Positions 1-8,255 of a stretch of DNA of 64,000 nucleotides are shown piece by piece. A model generated the notes under the pieces. That model worked only from the letters and a program-made list of their open reading frames with translations. It did not search any database and was not told the origin of the DNA. This DNA is from Sphingomonas sp. CCH10-B3. Lineage in GTDB: Bacteria; Pseudomonadota; Alphaproteobacteria; Sphingomonadales; Sphingomonadaceae. The DNA lies in NCBI RefSeq assembly GCF_001556185.1, contig NZ_LSIJ01000058.1, forward strand, positions 1-64,000, written 5' to 3'. Within the stretch, counting starts at the first letter, position 1. Every line of letters starts with the position of its first letter. The translations under genes were made by a program, and so were the position numbers.

Positions 1-103
1 GGGCGGCGGTAATCACCGCGCACCCCCGCCCGACCGCGGCAAGCGCGTGATCAAACGCCGCGGCCGCCCCGCCAACATCCGGCACCAGGGGCGCAAGCGC
101 TAG
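1..103 (+). CDS. C-terminal end of an unidentified basic protein (partial)
   Basis: One open frame runs from base 2 to a TAG at 101-103 and gives 33 residues rich in Arg, Lys, Gly and Pro, ending KRRGRPANIRHQGRKR. Such basic, disordered tails are common at the C-termini of RNA-binding enzymes (helicases, exoribonucleases), but 33 residues do not allow an assignment. The rest of the gene lies to the left of the window. The next gene begins 190 bases downstream on the same strand, with a palindromic repeat between them. Confidence 0.55.
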   Translation, partial: GGGNHRAPPPDRGKRVIKRRGRPANIRHQGRKR

Positions 104-131
104 GGGGCCGTACCGATCCTTTGACCCGCTT

Positions 132-199
132 GTTTCGAGCGAAGTCGAGAAACCGCCACAAGCGATGTACCCTTTGCTTGTTTCTCGACTGCGCTCGAA
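132..199. repeat. Imperfect inverted repeat, REP-like
   Basis: The arm GTTTCGAGCGAAGTCGAGAAAC at 132-153 is matched in inverted orientation by GTTTCTCGACTGCGCTCGAAAC at 178-199, with one mismatch over 22 bases and a 24-base spacer. It lies between two genes on the + strand. Intergenic palindromes containing TCGACTGCGCTCGA are familiar in sphingomonad genomes; that is background knowledge, not shown by this window alone. It could also act as a hairpin at the 3' end of the upstream transcript. Confidence 0.7.
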
Positions 200-292
200 A
201 CGAACGGATGGGAGTCAGTGGGGGGCAGGTCGGGGGCGGAATTGCGATGCGCCAATCGCCGTGCCACACTCGGCCCTGCAAAGGAGTCGATC

Positions 293-592
293 ATGGCCAC
301 TGCCGCTGCCGCCGTCGTCGCAAAGGCGCGACGCACCGTCATTTCGCATTTCATGTCGGCCAATGCCGTGTCGGCGGACAGCGCAATTGCATTTGCGTCC
401 GACCGCCGGATCGAACGCCGCATCTTCGATCGCTTCGTCGCCGCCAAGGTGCTGCTGCCGACCCCCGACGGCCGCTATTATCTCGATGTGCCCGCCTGGG
501 ACGCCTATTCGAAGAGCCGCCGGCGCCGGGTGGGCATGCTGCTCGGCGGACTCGCCGTCGCGGCGGGTGCCGCCGTGGCGCTGTTGGGGTGA
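293..592 (+). CDS. Small hypothetical protein with C-terminal membrane helix
   Basis: A 99-residue protein. The start chosen is the ATG at 293, preceded by AAAGGAG at the right spacing, rather than the ATG at 218, which would add a non-coding-looking leader. After an Ala-rich N-terminus, residues about 15-70 are charged and look helical, with a DGRYYLD turn reminiscent of a winged-helix wing. Residues about 80-99 (GMLLGGLAVAAGAAVALLG) form one hydrophobic helix, so the protein is probably tail-anchored in the inner membrane. It overlaps the next gene by 4 bases. I do not recognise a named family. Confidence 0.6.
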   Translation: MATAAAAVVAKARRTVISHFMSANAVSADSAIAFASDRRIERRIFDRFVAAKVLLPTPDGRYYLDVPAWDAYSKSRRRRVGMLLGGLAVAAGAAVALLG

Positions 593-954
593 CCCTCGCG
601 CTGCTCGCCCTGATCGCGGCTGTTCAGCAGGCCGCCAGCGAGCCGACCAACGCTGCCGGTCCCGAGCGCCCCCCGGTCCCCGCGCCGCTGGTTGCGCGCC
701 AGCCGTGTCGCCCGGACGCTTCGGCGACCGATGTCACCGTCTGCGGATCGCGCCGTGCCGAGGAACGCTACCGCCTCAAGCCACTGAGCGACCGCTACGA
801 GCCCAAGCCGCTGGTGGCTGCGATCGGTCTCAACGAGTCTACGACTGCCTCGGTCACTGCCGAACAGCGCGAGGTCGGCCCCGGCGGGACGACACAGGCG
901 ATCATGCTCAACTTCAAATTCGCGCTTGGCGGCAAGAAGAAGCGGAAGCGTTAG
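589..954 (+). CDS. Small exported hypothetical protein
   Basis: A 121-residue protein starting at a GTG that overlaps the previous stop codon (GTGA at 589-592), which implies translational coupling. The first 18 or so residues (VTLALLALIAAVQQAASE) look like a signal peptide, followed by a Pro-rich stretch. The mature part holds a CRPD...TVCGSRR segment with two cysteines that could form a disulfide, and the protein ends with the basic tail GGKKKRKR. The segment LNFKFALGG near the end resembles an outer-membrane strand. The function is unknown. The stop overlaps the convergent gene by 4 bases. Confidence 0.6.
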   Translation: MTLALLALIAAVQQAASEPTNAAGPERPPVPAPLVARQPCRPDASATDVTVCGSRRAEERYRLKPLSDRYEPKPLVAAIGLNESTTASVTAEQREVGPGGTTQAIMLNFKFALGGKKKRKR

Positions 955-2108
955 CCCGCCGTAAACGTCAGCCCCGCCTTCTCAATCAGCCGCTTGCGTA
1001 AAGGTGCCCCCATGATCGCGCCGGGGGTCCAGATGCCGCCCTTGGCGTCCGCCACGTCCTCGACCAGGCAGAGCGCCGCCTCGGCGATCATCTTGCTGGT
1101 GGAGCCATAGCCGGGGTCGCGGTCGCCGGTGACGACCGCGTCGATCCGTTCCCCGCCGCCCATCTCGCCGACGAACAGAATGTCGTAATGGCCGCTGTCG
1201 CGCTCTTCCTTCGACGGGCCTTCGCCGGGCTTGGGGCCCTTGTCGCCCGCGAGCGGATTGATCTTGGCGATCGCTTCCGCCGCGGCCTTGCCCATCTCGC
1301 CGAGCCCCGCGACCATCATCTCGTCGTAAACGAAATCGGCGCCATAGGCCTCGCCCAGCAGGAAATTGGTGCGGTGGACATTCTTGGTGTTGATCGGCGC
1401 CATGATGAACGGCGCGGTCCAGGCTTCGATCGTCCGGTCATATTCGGGCAGCATGCCGTTCGGCTGACTGGGCCCGGTAAAGCCCGGCGTCAGCGCGAAG
1501 GGATTGGTGAGCAGCGCGATGATGCCCGGATTGCGCGCCGCGGCGGCAAGCGTCGCCTTCAGGCTCGCGGCAGTGCCGCCCGAGAAACCGCCCTTCATCA
1601 CCCGCACGCGGCCCTTCACGCGCGGGCAGGGGCGGCCGAAGCGCTCTTTCGCGGCTTCCTGCAAGGTCAGCACGCCGAGATCGAAGGGGATCGAATCGAA
1701 GCCGCAGCTGAACACGATCCGCGCGCCGGTCGCCTGCGCGCGGGCGTGGTGCTTGTCGATCATCTCGCGCATCCACGCGGGCTCGCCGCACAGATCGACA
1801 TAGGCAGTGCCGCTGTCGGCGCAGGCCGCGACGAGATCATTGCCGTAAAGCTGATAGGGGCCGACGGTGGTGAGCACCACGGTGGTGCGTTCGCACAGCG
1901 CGCGGAGGCTCGCCGGGTCATCGGCATTGGCGGTGACGAGCGGCGTGTCGGCGGGTGCGCCGATCAGGTCGCGCACTTCCTGCAGCTTGGTGAGCGAGCG
2001 CCCCGCCATCGCCCAGCGCTGCGCGCCCGACTGCACGAGATATTCGGCGACGAGGCGACCGGTGAAGCCGGTGGCGCCATAAACGATGATGTCGAATTCG
2101 CGTGGCAT
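951..2108 (-). CDS. Saccharopine dehydrogenase family oxidoreductase (trans-acting enoyl reductase-like)
   Basis: A 385-residue protein. The N-terminus has a Rossmann fold, with IIVYGATGFTGRLVAEYL as the dinucleotide-binding loop at about residues 7-24. CGFDSIPFDLG and the central FSGGTAASL are typical of the saccharopine dehydrogenase-like family that includes the mycobacterial trans-acting enoyl reductases. The length is close to the 390-420 residues usual for that family. It is probably an NAD(P)-dependent reductase acting on a lipid or polyketide-type substrate; the real substrate cannot be told from sequence. The gene stands alone on the - strand, converges with the small exported protein, and is followed upstream by a large palindromic repeat. 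Confidence 0.85.
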   Translation of the reverse strand: MPREFDIIVYGATGFTGRLVAEYLVQSGAQRWAMAGRSLTKLQEVRDLIGAPADTPLVTANADDPASLRALCERTTVVLTTVGPYQLYGNDLVAACADSGTAYVDLCGEPAWMREMIDKHHARAQATGARIVFSCGFDSIPFDLGVLTLQEAAKERFGRPCPRVKGRVRVMKGGFSGGTAASLKATLAAAARNPGIIALLTNPFALTPGFTGPSQPNGMLPEYDRTIEAWTAPFIMAPINTKNVHRTNFLLGEAYGADFVYDEMMVAGLGEMGKAAAEAIAKINPLAGDKGPKPGEGPSKEERDSGHYDILFVGEMGGGERIDAVVTGDRDPGYGSTSKMIAEAALCLVEDVADAKGGIWTPGAIMGAPLRKRLIEKAGLTFTAG

Positions 2109-2129
2109 GCTTGTCTCCCTTCCCCCATT

Positions 2130-2285
2130 CCTCTCCCTGAAGGGAGAGGGTTACGTAGACTAGGCAGCTTGCTGCCTGGTCGGCTTTGGGTGAGGGTGTC
2201 GCGTCATCGATGGCGCGTCACCCTCACCAACCTGCGCTAGCGAGCAAGCTCGCAAGCTTCGGTATCCTCTCCCTTCAGGGAGAGG
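2130..2285. repeat. Bipartite palindromic (REPIN-like) intergenic element
   Basis: CCTCTCCCTGAAGGGAGAGG at 2130-2149 and its exact reverse complement at 2266-2285 are each self-complementary hairpins. Between them, TGGGTGAGGGTG and CACCCTCACCA form a second pair of inverted arms. The whole 156-base unit is therefore a nested palindrome between two - strand genes. The same design with different bases recurs at 8150-8249. Confidence 0.8.
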
Positions 2286-2296
2286 ATTCTTTGCCG

Positions 2297-4072
2297 TTAC
2301 GCCGCTTCGCTGAACTGCAAGCTGGCCAGCCTAGCATAAAGCCCGTTCTGGCCGATCAGCGCGCCATGGCTTCCCGATTCGACGATGCGGCCTTCGTCCA
2401 TGACAATGATCCGCGCCGCCGCCCGCACCGTCGCAAGCCGGTGCGCAATGACGATCGTCGTCCGGTTCGTCATCAGCCGTTCGAGCGCCTGCTGGACCAG
2501 CCGCTCGCTTTCGGCGTCGAGGGCGCTGGTCGCTTCGTCAAGCAGCAGGATCGGCGCGTCGCGCAGCAACGCGCGGGCGATCGCGACGCGCTGGCGCTGG
2601 CCGCCCGACAGTCGGGCGCCGCCTTCGCCGAGGAAGGTATCGAGCCCGTCGGGAAGCTTCTGGAGGAATTCGGCGGCATTAGCGGCCTCGGCCGCGGCCC
2701 ACAGCCGGTCGTCGCTCGCCTCCCAATCGCCATAGCGCAGATTGTCGCGTGCCGACGCGCCGAAGATCACGGTTTCCTGCGGCACCATCGCGATGCGGCG
2801 GCGGATCTCGGCGGGGTCGGCGCTCGGCAGCGGCACGCCGTCGATCGACACCACGCCCTCGCTCGGGTCGTAGAAGCGCTGGATAAGCTGGAACAGCGTC
2901 GACTTGCCTGCGCCCGACGGGCCGACGACCGCGACGGTGTCGCCCGGCGCGACGTCGAGCGTGAAGTCGTGGAGCGCCGATACGTCGGGCCGCGTCGGAT
3001 AGCGGAAGGTCACCTGATCGAACCGAACGGCGCCAAGCGGAGGTTCCGGCAATCGGACGGGCGTGGCGGGGGCGCGAATTTCGGGCACTTCGCGCAGCAG
3101 CTCGTCGATCCGCCCGGCGGCGCCCGCCCCGCGCAATAGATCGCCATAGACTTCGGTCAGCGCACCGAACGCGCCGGCGACGATGCCCCCGGTCAGCACA
3201 AAGGCCGCGATCGATCCGCCGCTGATCCGCCCGGCAGCGACATCGACCGCGCCTTCCCACAGCACCAGCGTGATCGAGCCGAAGATCAGCGCGATGACGA
3301 TCGACGTCATCACCGCGCGCAACAGGATGCGGCGCTTGGCGGCGGCAAAGGTAGCGGCAACGGCAGCTGCGAAACGTCCGGCCTCGCGCTGCTCCTGTCC
3401 AAAAGCCTGCACGATCTTCATTGCCGACAGTGTCTCGACCGCCATCGATCCGACATCGGCAACGCGGTCCTGCGACGTGCGCGAGACGTTGCGCACGCGC
3501 CGCCCGAGCAGCACGATCGGCAGAATCATCACCGGAATCGCGAGCAGCAGCAGCCCCGCGAGCTTCGGCGACAGCGCGAACAGATAGACCATGCCGCCGA
3601 TGCCGGTGAAGGCATTGCGCAGGGCAACCGACACGGTGGTGCCGACCACCGTTTCGATCAGCGCGGTATCGCTGGTGAGGCGGCTGGCGATTTCGGACGG
3701 GCGGTTCTCCTCGAAGAAGCGCGGTGCCATTGTCATCAGATGCGTGTGGACCCGGGTACGGATGTCGGCGACGACCCGCTCGCCCAGCCACGACACGAAA
3801 TAGAAGCGGAGCGCGGTGCCGATCGCGAGCACGCCGACAATCATCAGCAGATAATGGAACGACGATGCGACGGCGTCAGTCCCGGCAGTACCAAAGCCGC
3901 GGTCAATCACTCGCTTGAAGCCATAAGGGATGGCAATCGTCGCAGCAGATGTGATCGTGAGCGCCAAGCCCGACATGATGAGCGCCCCCGGATAACGCAA
4001 CACCTGTTGCCAGACGATGCGGAGACTTGCGAGGCGGCGCTTGGAGGCGGGCGCGGGATGTTCTTCGGCCAT
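2297..4072 (-). CDS. ABC exporter, fused transmembrane and ATPase domains (MsbA-like)
   Basis: A 591-residue half-transporter. Residues about 25-320 form a six-helix exporter-type membrane domain. The ATPase domain follows, with Walker A GPSGAGKSTL near residue 385, Q-loop MVPQET, signature LSGGQRQR, Walker B ILLLDEATSALD and the switch histidine in VIAHRL. It should work as a homodimer in the inner membrane and pump a lipid or hydrophobic compound outward. It resembles MsbA and the sphingomonad ATM/exporter lines, but the substrate cannot be inferred. No partner gene is adjacent; the upstream neighbour is divergent. Confidence 0.9.
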   Translation of the reverse strand: MAEEHPAPASKRRLASLRIVWQQVLRYPGALIMSGLALTITSAATIAIPYGFKRVIDRGFGTAGTDAVASSFHYLLMIVGVLAIGTALRFYFVSWLGERVVADIRTRVHTHLMTMAPRFFEENRPSEIASRLTSDTALIETVVGTTVSVALRNAFTGIGGMVYLFALSPKLAGLLLLAIPVMILPIVLLGRRVRNVSRTSQDRVADVGSMAVETLSAMKIVQAFGQEQREAGRFAAAVAATFAAAKRRILLRAVMTSIVIALIFGSITLVLWEGAVDVAAGRISGGSIAAFVLTGGIVAGAFGALTEVYGDLLRGAGAAGRIDELLREVPEIRAPATPVRLPEPPLGAVRFDQVTFRYPTRPDVSALHDFTLDVAPGDTVAVVGPSGAGKSTLFQLIQRFYDPSEGVVSIDGVPLPSADPAEIRRRIAMVPQETVIFGASARDNLRYGDWEASDDRLWAAAEAANAAEFLQKLPDGLDTFLGEGGARLSGGQRQRVAIARALLRDAPILLLDEATSALDAESERLVQQALERLMTNRTTIVIAHRLATVRAAARIIVMDEGRIVESGSHGALIGQNGLYARLASLQFSEAA

Positions 4073-4229
4073 AACGACATGCCCTAGCAGCCGCTCCCGC
4101 GCCTCTCAACGGCTATGCCGTGGCGACGGCGCCTTGCGCTTGCTGAACGCGATGTTCATTGCTCCGCCACCATATGCTGCTATGCGGCGTTGGTGCGGGT
4201 GATAGCCTTTCGGGCGACGGGGATTTGCG

Positions 4230-5447
4230 ATGCTGTACAATGCCTATGAATTGCAGAAATCGATGTTCGCAGGCGCGAGCGCGATGGCCAATTTTGGGGC
4301 GGGCGTGTTGCAGAACCCGGTCAATCCGTTCGCTTATTTCGGCGGCGGGCCGATCCTCGCCTCCGCGCTCGAAGTTTTTGCGCATGCCTCGGCGCCGCGC
4401 GGGAAGCCCGAATTCGGGCTGCATTCGACCCAGATCGACGGTCGCGAGGTGCTCGTTTCCGAACAGATCGTGCTGCGCCGTCCGTTTGGCCAGCTCAAGC
4501 GCTTTGCCCGCGAAGGGGTGGAGGGCGGCCCGAAGCTGCTGATCGTAGCGCCCATGTCGGGCCATTATGCGACGCTGCTGCGCGGCACGGTCGAGCGCAT
4601 GCTGCCGTTTGCCGACGTGTACATCACCGACTGGCGCGACGCGAAGCTGGTGCCATTGGAAGACGGCAAGTTCGATCTCGATGATTACATCGATTACATC
4701 GTCGAGTTTCTGGAGCAGATCGGCCCGGGCGCGCACATGCTGGCGGTCTGTCAGCCGTCGGTGCCCTGCTATGCCGCGGCCTGCCTGATGAGCGCCGACA
4801 AGCATCCGTGCCGCCCCAAGACGCTGACGATGATGGGCGGGCCGATCGATACGCGCGAAGCACCGACCGCAGTCAACACGCTTGCCACCAAGCGCCCGCA
4901 CGCGTGGTTCGAGCAGAATGTCATTGCGACCGTACCGATGACCTATCCGGGTGCCGGCCGCAAAGTCTATCCGGGCTTTCTCCAGCTTGCCGGGTTCATG
5001 TCGATGAACCTAGGCAACCACATGGTCTCGCACTGGGAGATGTTCAAACATCTCGTCCAGGGCGATGACGAAAGCGCCGATGCGACCAAGGATTTTTATG
5101 AGGAATATCGCTCGGTCTGCGACATGACCGCCGAATTCTACCTTCAGACGATCGAAGTCGTGTTCCAAAAGCACGCGATCGCGAACGGCACCTATACGCA
5201 CCGCGGCCGCCCGGTCGATCCGGGCGCGATCACCGACATCGCCCTGCTCGCGATCGAAGGTGAGCGTGACGATATCTCTGGGCTCGGCCAGACCAAGGCG
5301 GCGTTGTCGCTCGCGGCGAACCTGCCGGTGGCCAAGAAGCGCTATCTGATGGCCGAAGGCGCGGGCCACTACGGCATCTTCAACGGCAGCAAGTGGCGCT
5401 CCAAGATCGCGCCAGTCGTCGAGGAATGGATCACCGCGCACAGTTAA
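4230..5447 (+). CDS. phaZ: Intracellular poly(3-hydroxybutyrate) depolymerase
   Basis: A 405-residue cytoplasmic alpha/beta-hydrolase that degrades storage polyhydroxyalkanoate granules. There is no signal peptide; the N-terminus LYNAYELQKSMFAGASAMA and the NPVNPFAYFGGG segment are typical of the PhaZ family. The nucleophile elbow reads VCQPSVP, so a cysteine replaces the usual lipase serine, as in the Ralstonia PhaZa1 type. The late GAGHYGIFNG supplies the catalytic histidine. The ATG at 4230 follows a CGGGGAT ribosome site. The product 3-hydroxybutyrate would feed the dehydrogenase at 57338-58153. A hairpin follows the stop. Confidence 0.92.
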   Translation: MLYNAYELQKSMFAGASAMANFGAGVLQNPVNPFAYFGGGPILASALEVFAHASAPRGKPEFGLHSTQIDGREVLVSEQIVLRRPFGQLKRFAREGVEGGPKLLIVAPMSGHYATLLRGTVERMLPFADVYITDWRDAKLVPLEDGKFDLDDYIDYIVEFLEQIGPGAHMLAVCQPSVPCYAAACLMSADKHPCRPKTLTMMGGPIDTREAPTAVNTLATKRPHAWFEQNVIATVPMTYPGAGRKVYPGFLQLAGFMSMNLGNHMVSHWEMFKHLVQGDDESADATKDFYEEYRSVCDMTAEFYLQTIEVVFQKHAIANGTYTHRGRPVDPGAITDIALLAIEGERDDISGLGQTKAALSLAANLPVAKKRYLMAEGAGHYGIFNGSKWRSKIAPVVEEWITAHS

Positions 5448-5465
5448 GGCGAGCCGCACTCGGGT

Positions 5466-5493
5466 CGCCACCCCGGCGGCAACCGGGGCGGCG
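5466..5493. terminator. GC-rich hairpin between convergent genes
   Basis: CCCCGG (5471-5476) and CCGGGG (5483-5488) form a stem extended by CGCC/GGCG across one mismatch, with a CGGCAA loop. It lies between the converging phaZ and the 5517-5993 gene and could serve both strands. There is no clear T-tract, so it is weak as an intrinsic terminator. Confidence 0.35.
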
Positions 5494-5516
5494 TGCCGCT
5501 TTGACGGTGCGGACCC

Positions 5517-5993
5517 TTACAGCGTCACTTCGGCATGGCTGCCCGCTTCCTGCGGCTTGATCGTGCCGCCGAACAGCATCTTGAACTGGCCGGTCAGCGA
5601 AACATCGCTCTGCCAGATCTCGGCATCCTCCAGATCATAGCGCATCAGCAGCAGATTGGGGTCGGCCTTGCCTTCGGGAAACCAGGCTTCGACTTGCTTC
5701 GACCAGAGCCGGTCGATCATCGTGCGATCGCTTTCCGGCGTCAGCGTGCCGTGCAGGCAGGCGAACAGATCATGCCCCTTGCCGACATATTGCGCCATCG
5801 CCGGACCACCGATCGACAGCTTGTTGTCGCGTCCCATGAAGATCCAGATCGCATGGCGCGCGCCGTCGTCGTCGAGCACCTGCGCGGTCATCGGCTGGCT
5901 GTGGTCGGGCGTGTCGTCGAGCCCGATCATGATGAAACCGCTGCTGCGCAGAGCCTTGAACAGATTGTCGGTGATCTGCTGCGGGTCGGTCAT
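5517..5993 (-). CDS. Pyridoxamine 5'-phosphate oxidase-like (general stress protein 26 type)
   Basis: A 158-residue split-barrel flavin-binding protein. The order of strands around FIMIGLDD, QPMTAQVLDD, AIWIFMGRDNKLS and HDLFACLHGTLTP matches the short PNPOx-like family often called general stress protein 26, with a C-terminal EIWQSDVSLTGQFKMLFGG segment. These proteins usually bind FMN, F420 or haem and are linked to stress rather than to vitamin B6 synthesis. An AT-containing inverted repeat lies upstream at 6068-6094, between this gene and the divergent small membrane peptide. Confidence 0.8.
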   Translation of the reverse strand: MTDPQQITDNLFKALRSSGFIMIGLDDTPDHSQPMTAQVLDDDGARHAIWIFMGRDNKLSIGGPAMAQYVGKGHDLFACLHGTLTPESDRTMIDRLWSKQVEAWFPEGKADPNLLLMRYDLEDAEIWQSDVSLTGQFKMLFGGTIKPQEAGSHAEVTL

Positions 5994-6067
5994 GCGGTCT
6001 CTCCTCGAAATGGTGGAGAGGAAACGGCGCGGGCCAAGAATGGTTGCCGCAGTCTGGCGAAAAGCAA

Positions 6068-6094
6068 CCCGGTAAACGCAATCGATTTACCGGG
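6068..6094. promoter_or_regulatory. Inverted repeat in divergent promoter region
   Basis: CCCGGTAAA (6068-6076) and TTTACCGGG (6086-6094) are perfect 9-base inverted arms with a 9-base spacer. They lie between the divergent genes 5517-5993 and 6166-6258, 75 bases from the first start and 72 bases from the second. The spacing of one helical turn or two between arms suits a dimeric repressor operator. An RNA hairpin on one transcript is the alternative. Confidence 0.4.
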
Positions 6095-6165
6095 TGAAGA
6101 TAACATCGCTTCCGCCTATTTTGCCCGCGTCGGCAATCACGCCGACACATCGAAAGGAGAACACA

Positions 6166-6258
6166 ATGTCATTCGCAGACTTGTGCCTGCTGCTCGGTGC
6201 GATGTTCGCTTTTGCGACCTTGATCCTCAAGGTCGTCGAAGTGTCTCGTAAGGAGTAG
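6166..6258 (+). CDS. 30-residue single-helix membrane peptide
   Basis: The ATG at 6166 follows CGAAAGGAGAACACA, a strong ribosome site. The frame reads MSFADLCLLLGAMF then AFATLILKVVEVSRKE and stops with TAG at 6256-6258. Residues 4-24 form one hydrophobic helix and the C-terminus is charged, the usual design of bacterial small membrane peptides that sit in larger complexes. Two hairpins follow directly, and a degraded copy of the leader plus first codons recurs at 6336-6362. No family is recognised, and without conservation data the call rests on the ribosome site and the composition. Confidence 0.55.
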   Translation: MSFADLCLLLGAMFAFATLILKVVEVSRKE

Positions 6259-6270
6259 CGACACAGGGGC

Positions 6271-6335
6271 GGGGCTCGGGCTGCAACCCGGGCCCCAAAC
6301 GATTTGAGCCCCGGCCGCTGCAACGACCGGGGCTC
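6271..6335 (+). terminator. Tandem hairpins downstream of small peptide gene
   Basis: The first stem is GGGGCTCGGG (6271-6280) with CCCGGGCCCC (6287-6296), 10 pairs including one G-T. The second stem is GAGCCCCGG (6306-6314) with CCGGGGCTC (6327-6335), 9 perfect pairs. Both loops contain CTGCAA. They lie between the stop of the small peptide and the convergent thiolase gene, so they probably end or stabilise the small peptide transcript. There is no long T-tract. Confidence 0.5.
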
Positions 6336-6362
6336 ACATCGAAAGGCACAATGTCATTCGCA
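6336..6362 (+). pseudogene. Decayed second copy of the small peptide leader and start
   Basis: ACATCGAAAGGCACAATGTCATTCGCA repeats the leader of the 6166 gene (ACATCGAAAGGAGAACACAATGTCATTCGCA at 6147-6177) apart from four missing bases in the ribosome site region. After the shared MSFA codons the sequences diverge (IVRYTKAVKIS instead of DLCLLLGAMF), and the frame then runs antisense through the thiolase gene. I read this as the remnant of a tandem duplication rather than a working gene. Confidence 0.4.
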
Positions 6363-6398
6363 ATCGTTAGATACACGAAAGCGGTGAAAATTTCAACC

Positions 6399-7577
6399 TC
6401 ACAAAACCTCGAACAGCCCCGCCGCGCCCTGGCCGCCGCCGACGCACATCGTGATGACGACGTACTTCGCACCGCGGCGCTTGCCTTCGATCAGCGCGTG
6501 GCCGGTCATGCGTGCGCCCGACATGCCGTAGGGATGGCCGATCGAGATCGCGCCGCCGTTGACGTTCAGCAGCTCGTTCGGGATGCCGAGGTGATCGCGG
6601 CAATAAAGCACCTGCACGGCAAAGGCTTCGTTCAGTTCCCACAGGCCGATGTCGTCCATCTTCAGGTTGAAGCGTTCGAGCAGCGCCGGGATCGCATAAA
6701 CCGGGCCGATGCCCATTTCGTCGGGCTTGGTGCCGGCAGCGGCCATGCCGATGTAGCGGCCGAGCGGGGTGAGTCCGCGCTTTTCGGCGAGCTTTTCCTC
6801 CATCAGCACGCTGGCCGAGGCGCCGTCCGACAGCTGGCTGGCATTGCCCGCGGTGATCGTCTTGTCGGGACCGAGCACGGGCTTCAGGCCATTGAGCCCT
6901 TCGAGCGTGGTTTCGGGGCGATTGCCTTCGTCCTTTGTGACCGTGACTTCGTGATGCGTGACTTCCTTGGTTTCCTTGTTGGTCATCGCCATCGTCGCGG
7001 TGACCGGCACGATTTCGTCGTCGAACTTGCCGGCGGCTTGGGCGGCGGCGGTGCGCTGCTGCGACTGGAGCGAATATTCGTCCATCACTTCGCGGCTGAT
7101 GCCGTAGCGCGCGGCGACGACTTCGGCGGTCTCCAGCATCGACATGTAAACGTCGGGGTGCATCGCGACGAGCTCGGGGTCACCCTGCACGCGCATCTGC
7201 GGCGTCTGCACCATCGAGATCGACTCGACGCCGCCGCCGATCGTCACGTCCATGTTGTCGACGACGATCTGCTTGGCGGCAGTGGCGATCGCCATCAGCC
7301 CGCTCGCGCACTGGCGATCGATCGACTGGCCCGACACGCTGATCGGCAAGCCGGCGCGGAGCAGCGCGTTACGGCCGATGTTGCCGCCCTGCACACCCTG
7401 CTGGAGCGCGGCGCCCCAGACGACATCCTGCACTTCGGCAGGGTCGATCCCAGCGCGCGCGACGGCGGCCTTGATTGCGTGCGCCGACAGCGTGGGCGAG
7501 GGGGTGTTGTTGAAACCGCCGCGATAGGCGCGGCCGATCGGCGTGCGGGCAGTCGAAACGATGACGGCAGAGCGCAT
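6399..7577 (-). CDS. Acetyl-CoA C-acyltransferase (thiolase)
   Basis: A 392-residue thiolase. The acylated cysteine is in SIDRQCASG at about residues 85-93. The histidine motif is [18 protein letters not shown] near residue 350, and the second catalytic cysteine is in [13 protein letters not shown] near the C-terminus. These are the full set of active-site motifs, and the length matches FadA/PhaA enzymes. It would cleave 3-ketoacyl-CoA in beta-oxidation or condense acetyl-CoA; the two cannot be separated here. It is the last gene of a - strand operon after a MaoC protein and a carboxymuconolactone decarboxylase-like protein, which favours a catabolic role. Confidence 0.9.
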   Translation of the reverse strand: MRSAVIVSTARTPIGRAYRGGFNNTPSPTLSAHAIKAAVARAGIDPAEVQDVVWGAALQQGVQGGNIGRNALLRAGLPISVSGQSIDRQCASGLMAIATAAKQIVVDNMDVTIGGGVESISMVQTPQMRVQGDPELVAMHPDVYMSMLETAEVVAARYGISREVMDEYSLQSQQRTAAAQAAGKFDDEIVPVTATMAMTNKETKEVTHHEVTVTKDEGNRPETTLEGLNGLKPVLGPDKTITAGNASQLSDGASASVLMEEKLAEKRGLTPLGRYIGMAAAGTKPDEMGIGPVYAIPALLERFNLKMDDIGLWELNEAFAVQVLYCRDHLGIPNELLNVNGGAISIGHPYGMSGARMTGHALIEGKRRGAKYVVITMCVGGGQGAAGLFEVL

Positions 7578-7589
7578 GGCTATTCTCCT

Positions 7590-8138
7590 TCAGGCGGCCG
7601 GGAAACGGGCCGCATTGGCTTCGAGGGGCAGGTCGAGCGCGCCGCAGATCAGCGACACGCCGTGGTAAAATCCGACAAGCTGGATGATTTCGAGCACCTG
7701 CGGCTCGTCATAGGCAGCGCGCAGCGCGGCCCATTCGGCGTCGCTCAGTTTTTTGCGATCGATCAGCGCGTCGACGGTGGCGATCAGCACTGCTTCAGCG
7801 GGGTCGGTCCAGGCCGGATCGCTCGCATCGCCGAGTACGGTCGCGCGGATCTGGTCGTCGGTCAGGCCGATATGGGCGGCGAAACCTGCGACATGGACCC
7901 CCCATTCATATTCGTTGCCGCAGCGCGCGCAGGTGCGGTCGATGACGATTTCGCGCACCCGCATCGACAGCGGCGATCCCTTGTCGAGCAGCGACCCGCC
8001 GCTGAACTTGGTCCAGGCGCGCTCGTTGGTGGCAAGGGTCGTGAACAGCACCAGCGGCTCGGCGCCGCGCATCAGCACCTTCATCCGTGCATCGAATTCG
8101 GGCGGGTAAGGCTTGGCGAGCGGGGCGATGCGGGTCAT
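7590..8138 (-). CDS. Carboxymuconolactone decarboxylase family protein
   Basis: A 182-residue all-helical protein of the AhpD/CMD fold. The core REIVIDRTCARCGNEYEWGVHVAGFAAHIGLTDDQI carries the CxxC and the following histidine that make up the usual redox or acid-base site. The start used is the ATG at 8138 (MTRIAPLAKPYPPEF); a longer frame to 8252 would run through a palindromic repeat and is rejected. The gap to the downstream thiolase is only 12 bases. CMD proteins in this context may be peroxidase-like or act in aromatic or ring-opened acid breakdown; the substrate is unknown. Confidence 0.85.
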   Translation of the reverse strand: MTRIAPLAKPYPPEFDARMKVLMRGAEPLVLFTTLATNERAWTKFSGGSLLDKGSPLSMRVREIVIDRTCARCGNEYEWGVHVAGFAAHIGLTDDQIRATVLGDASDPAWTDPAEAVLIATVDALIDRKKLSDAEWAALRAAYDEPQVLEIIQLVGFYHGVSLICGALDLPLEANAARFPAA

Positions 8139-8149
8139 TTCGAACTCCA

Positions 8150-8249
8150 CTCCCCTCCCGCTTGCGGGAGGGGTCGGGGGTGGGCGTGATCGAGGGTCCG
8201 CCTGTCCACCCAGGCCCACCCCCAGCCCCTCCCGCAAGCGGGAGGGGAG
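8150..8249. repeat. Bipartite palindromic (REPIN-like) element
   Basis: CCCCTCCCGCTTGCGGGAGGGG (8152-8173) and its reverse complement CCCCTCCCGCAAGCGGGAGGGG (8226-8247) are hairpins in opposite orientation. Inside them lie GGGGGTGGGC and GCCCACCCCCA, again inverted. The architecture equals that of 2130-2285. The element lies inside the putative MaoC-CMD-thiolase operon, where its RNA hairpin could affect expression of the downstream genes. Confidence 0.8.
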
Positions 8250-8255
8250 CAATCG

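Noticed and set aside
6351..8189. Long + strand open frame opposite the thiolase operon
   Set aside because: It is antisense to a thiolase and a CMD protein with complete catalytic motifs and reads as low-complexity His/Arg/Asp-rich sequence, typical of a GC-rich shadow frame. Only its first codons, a decayed duplicate, are of interest.
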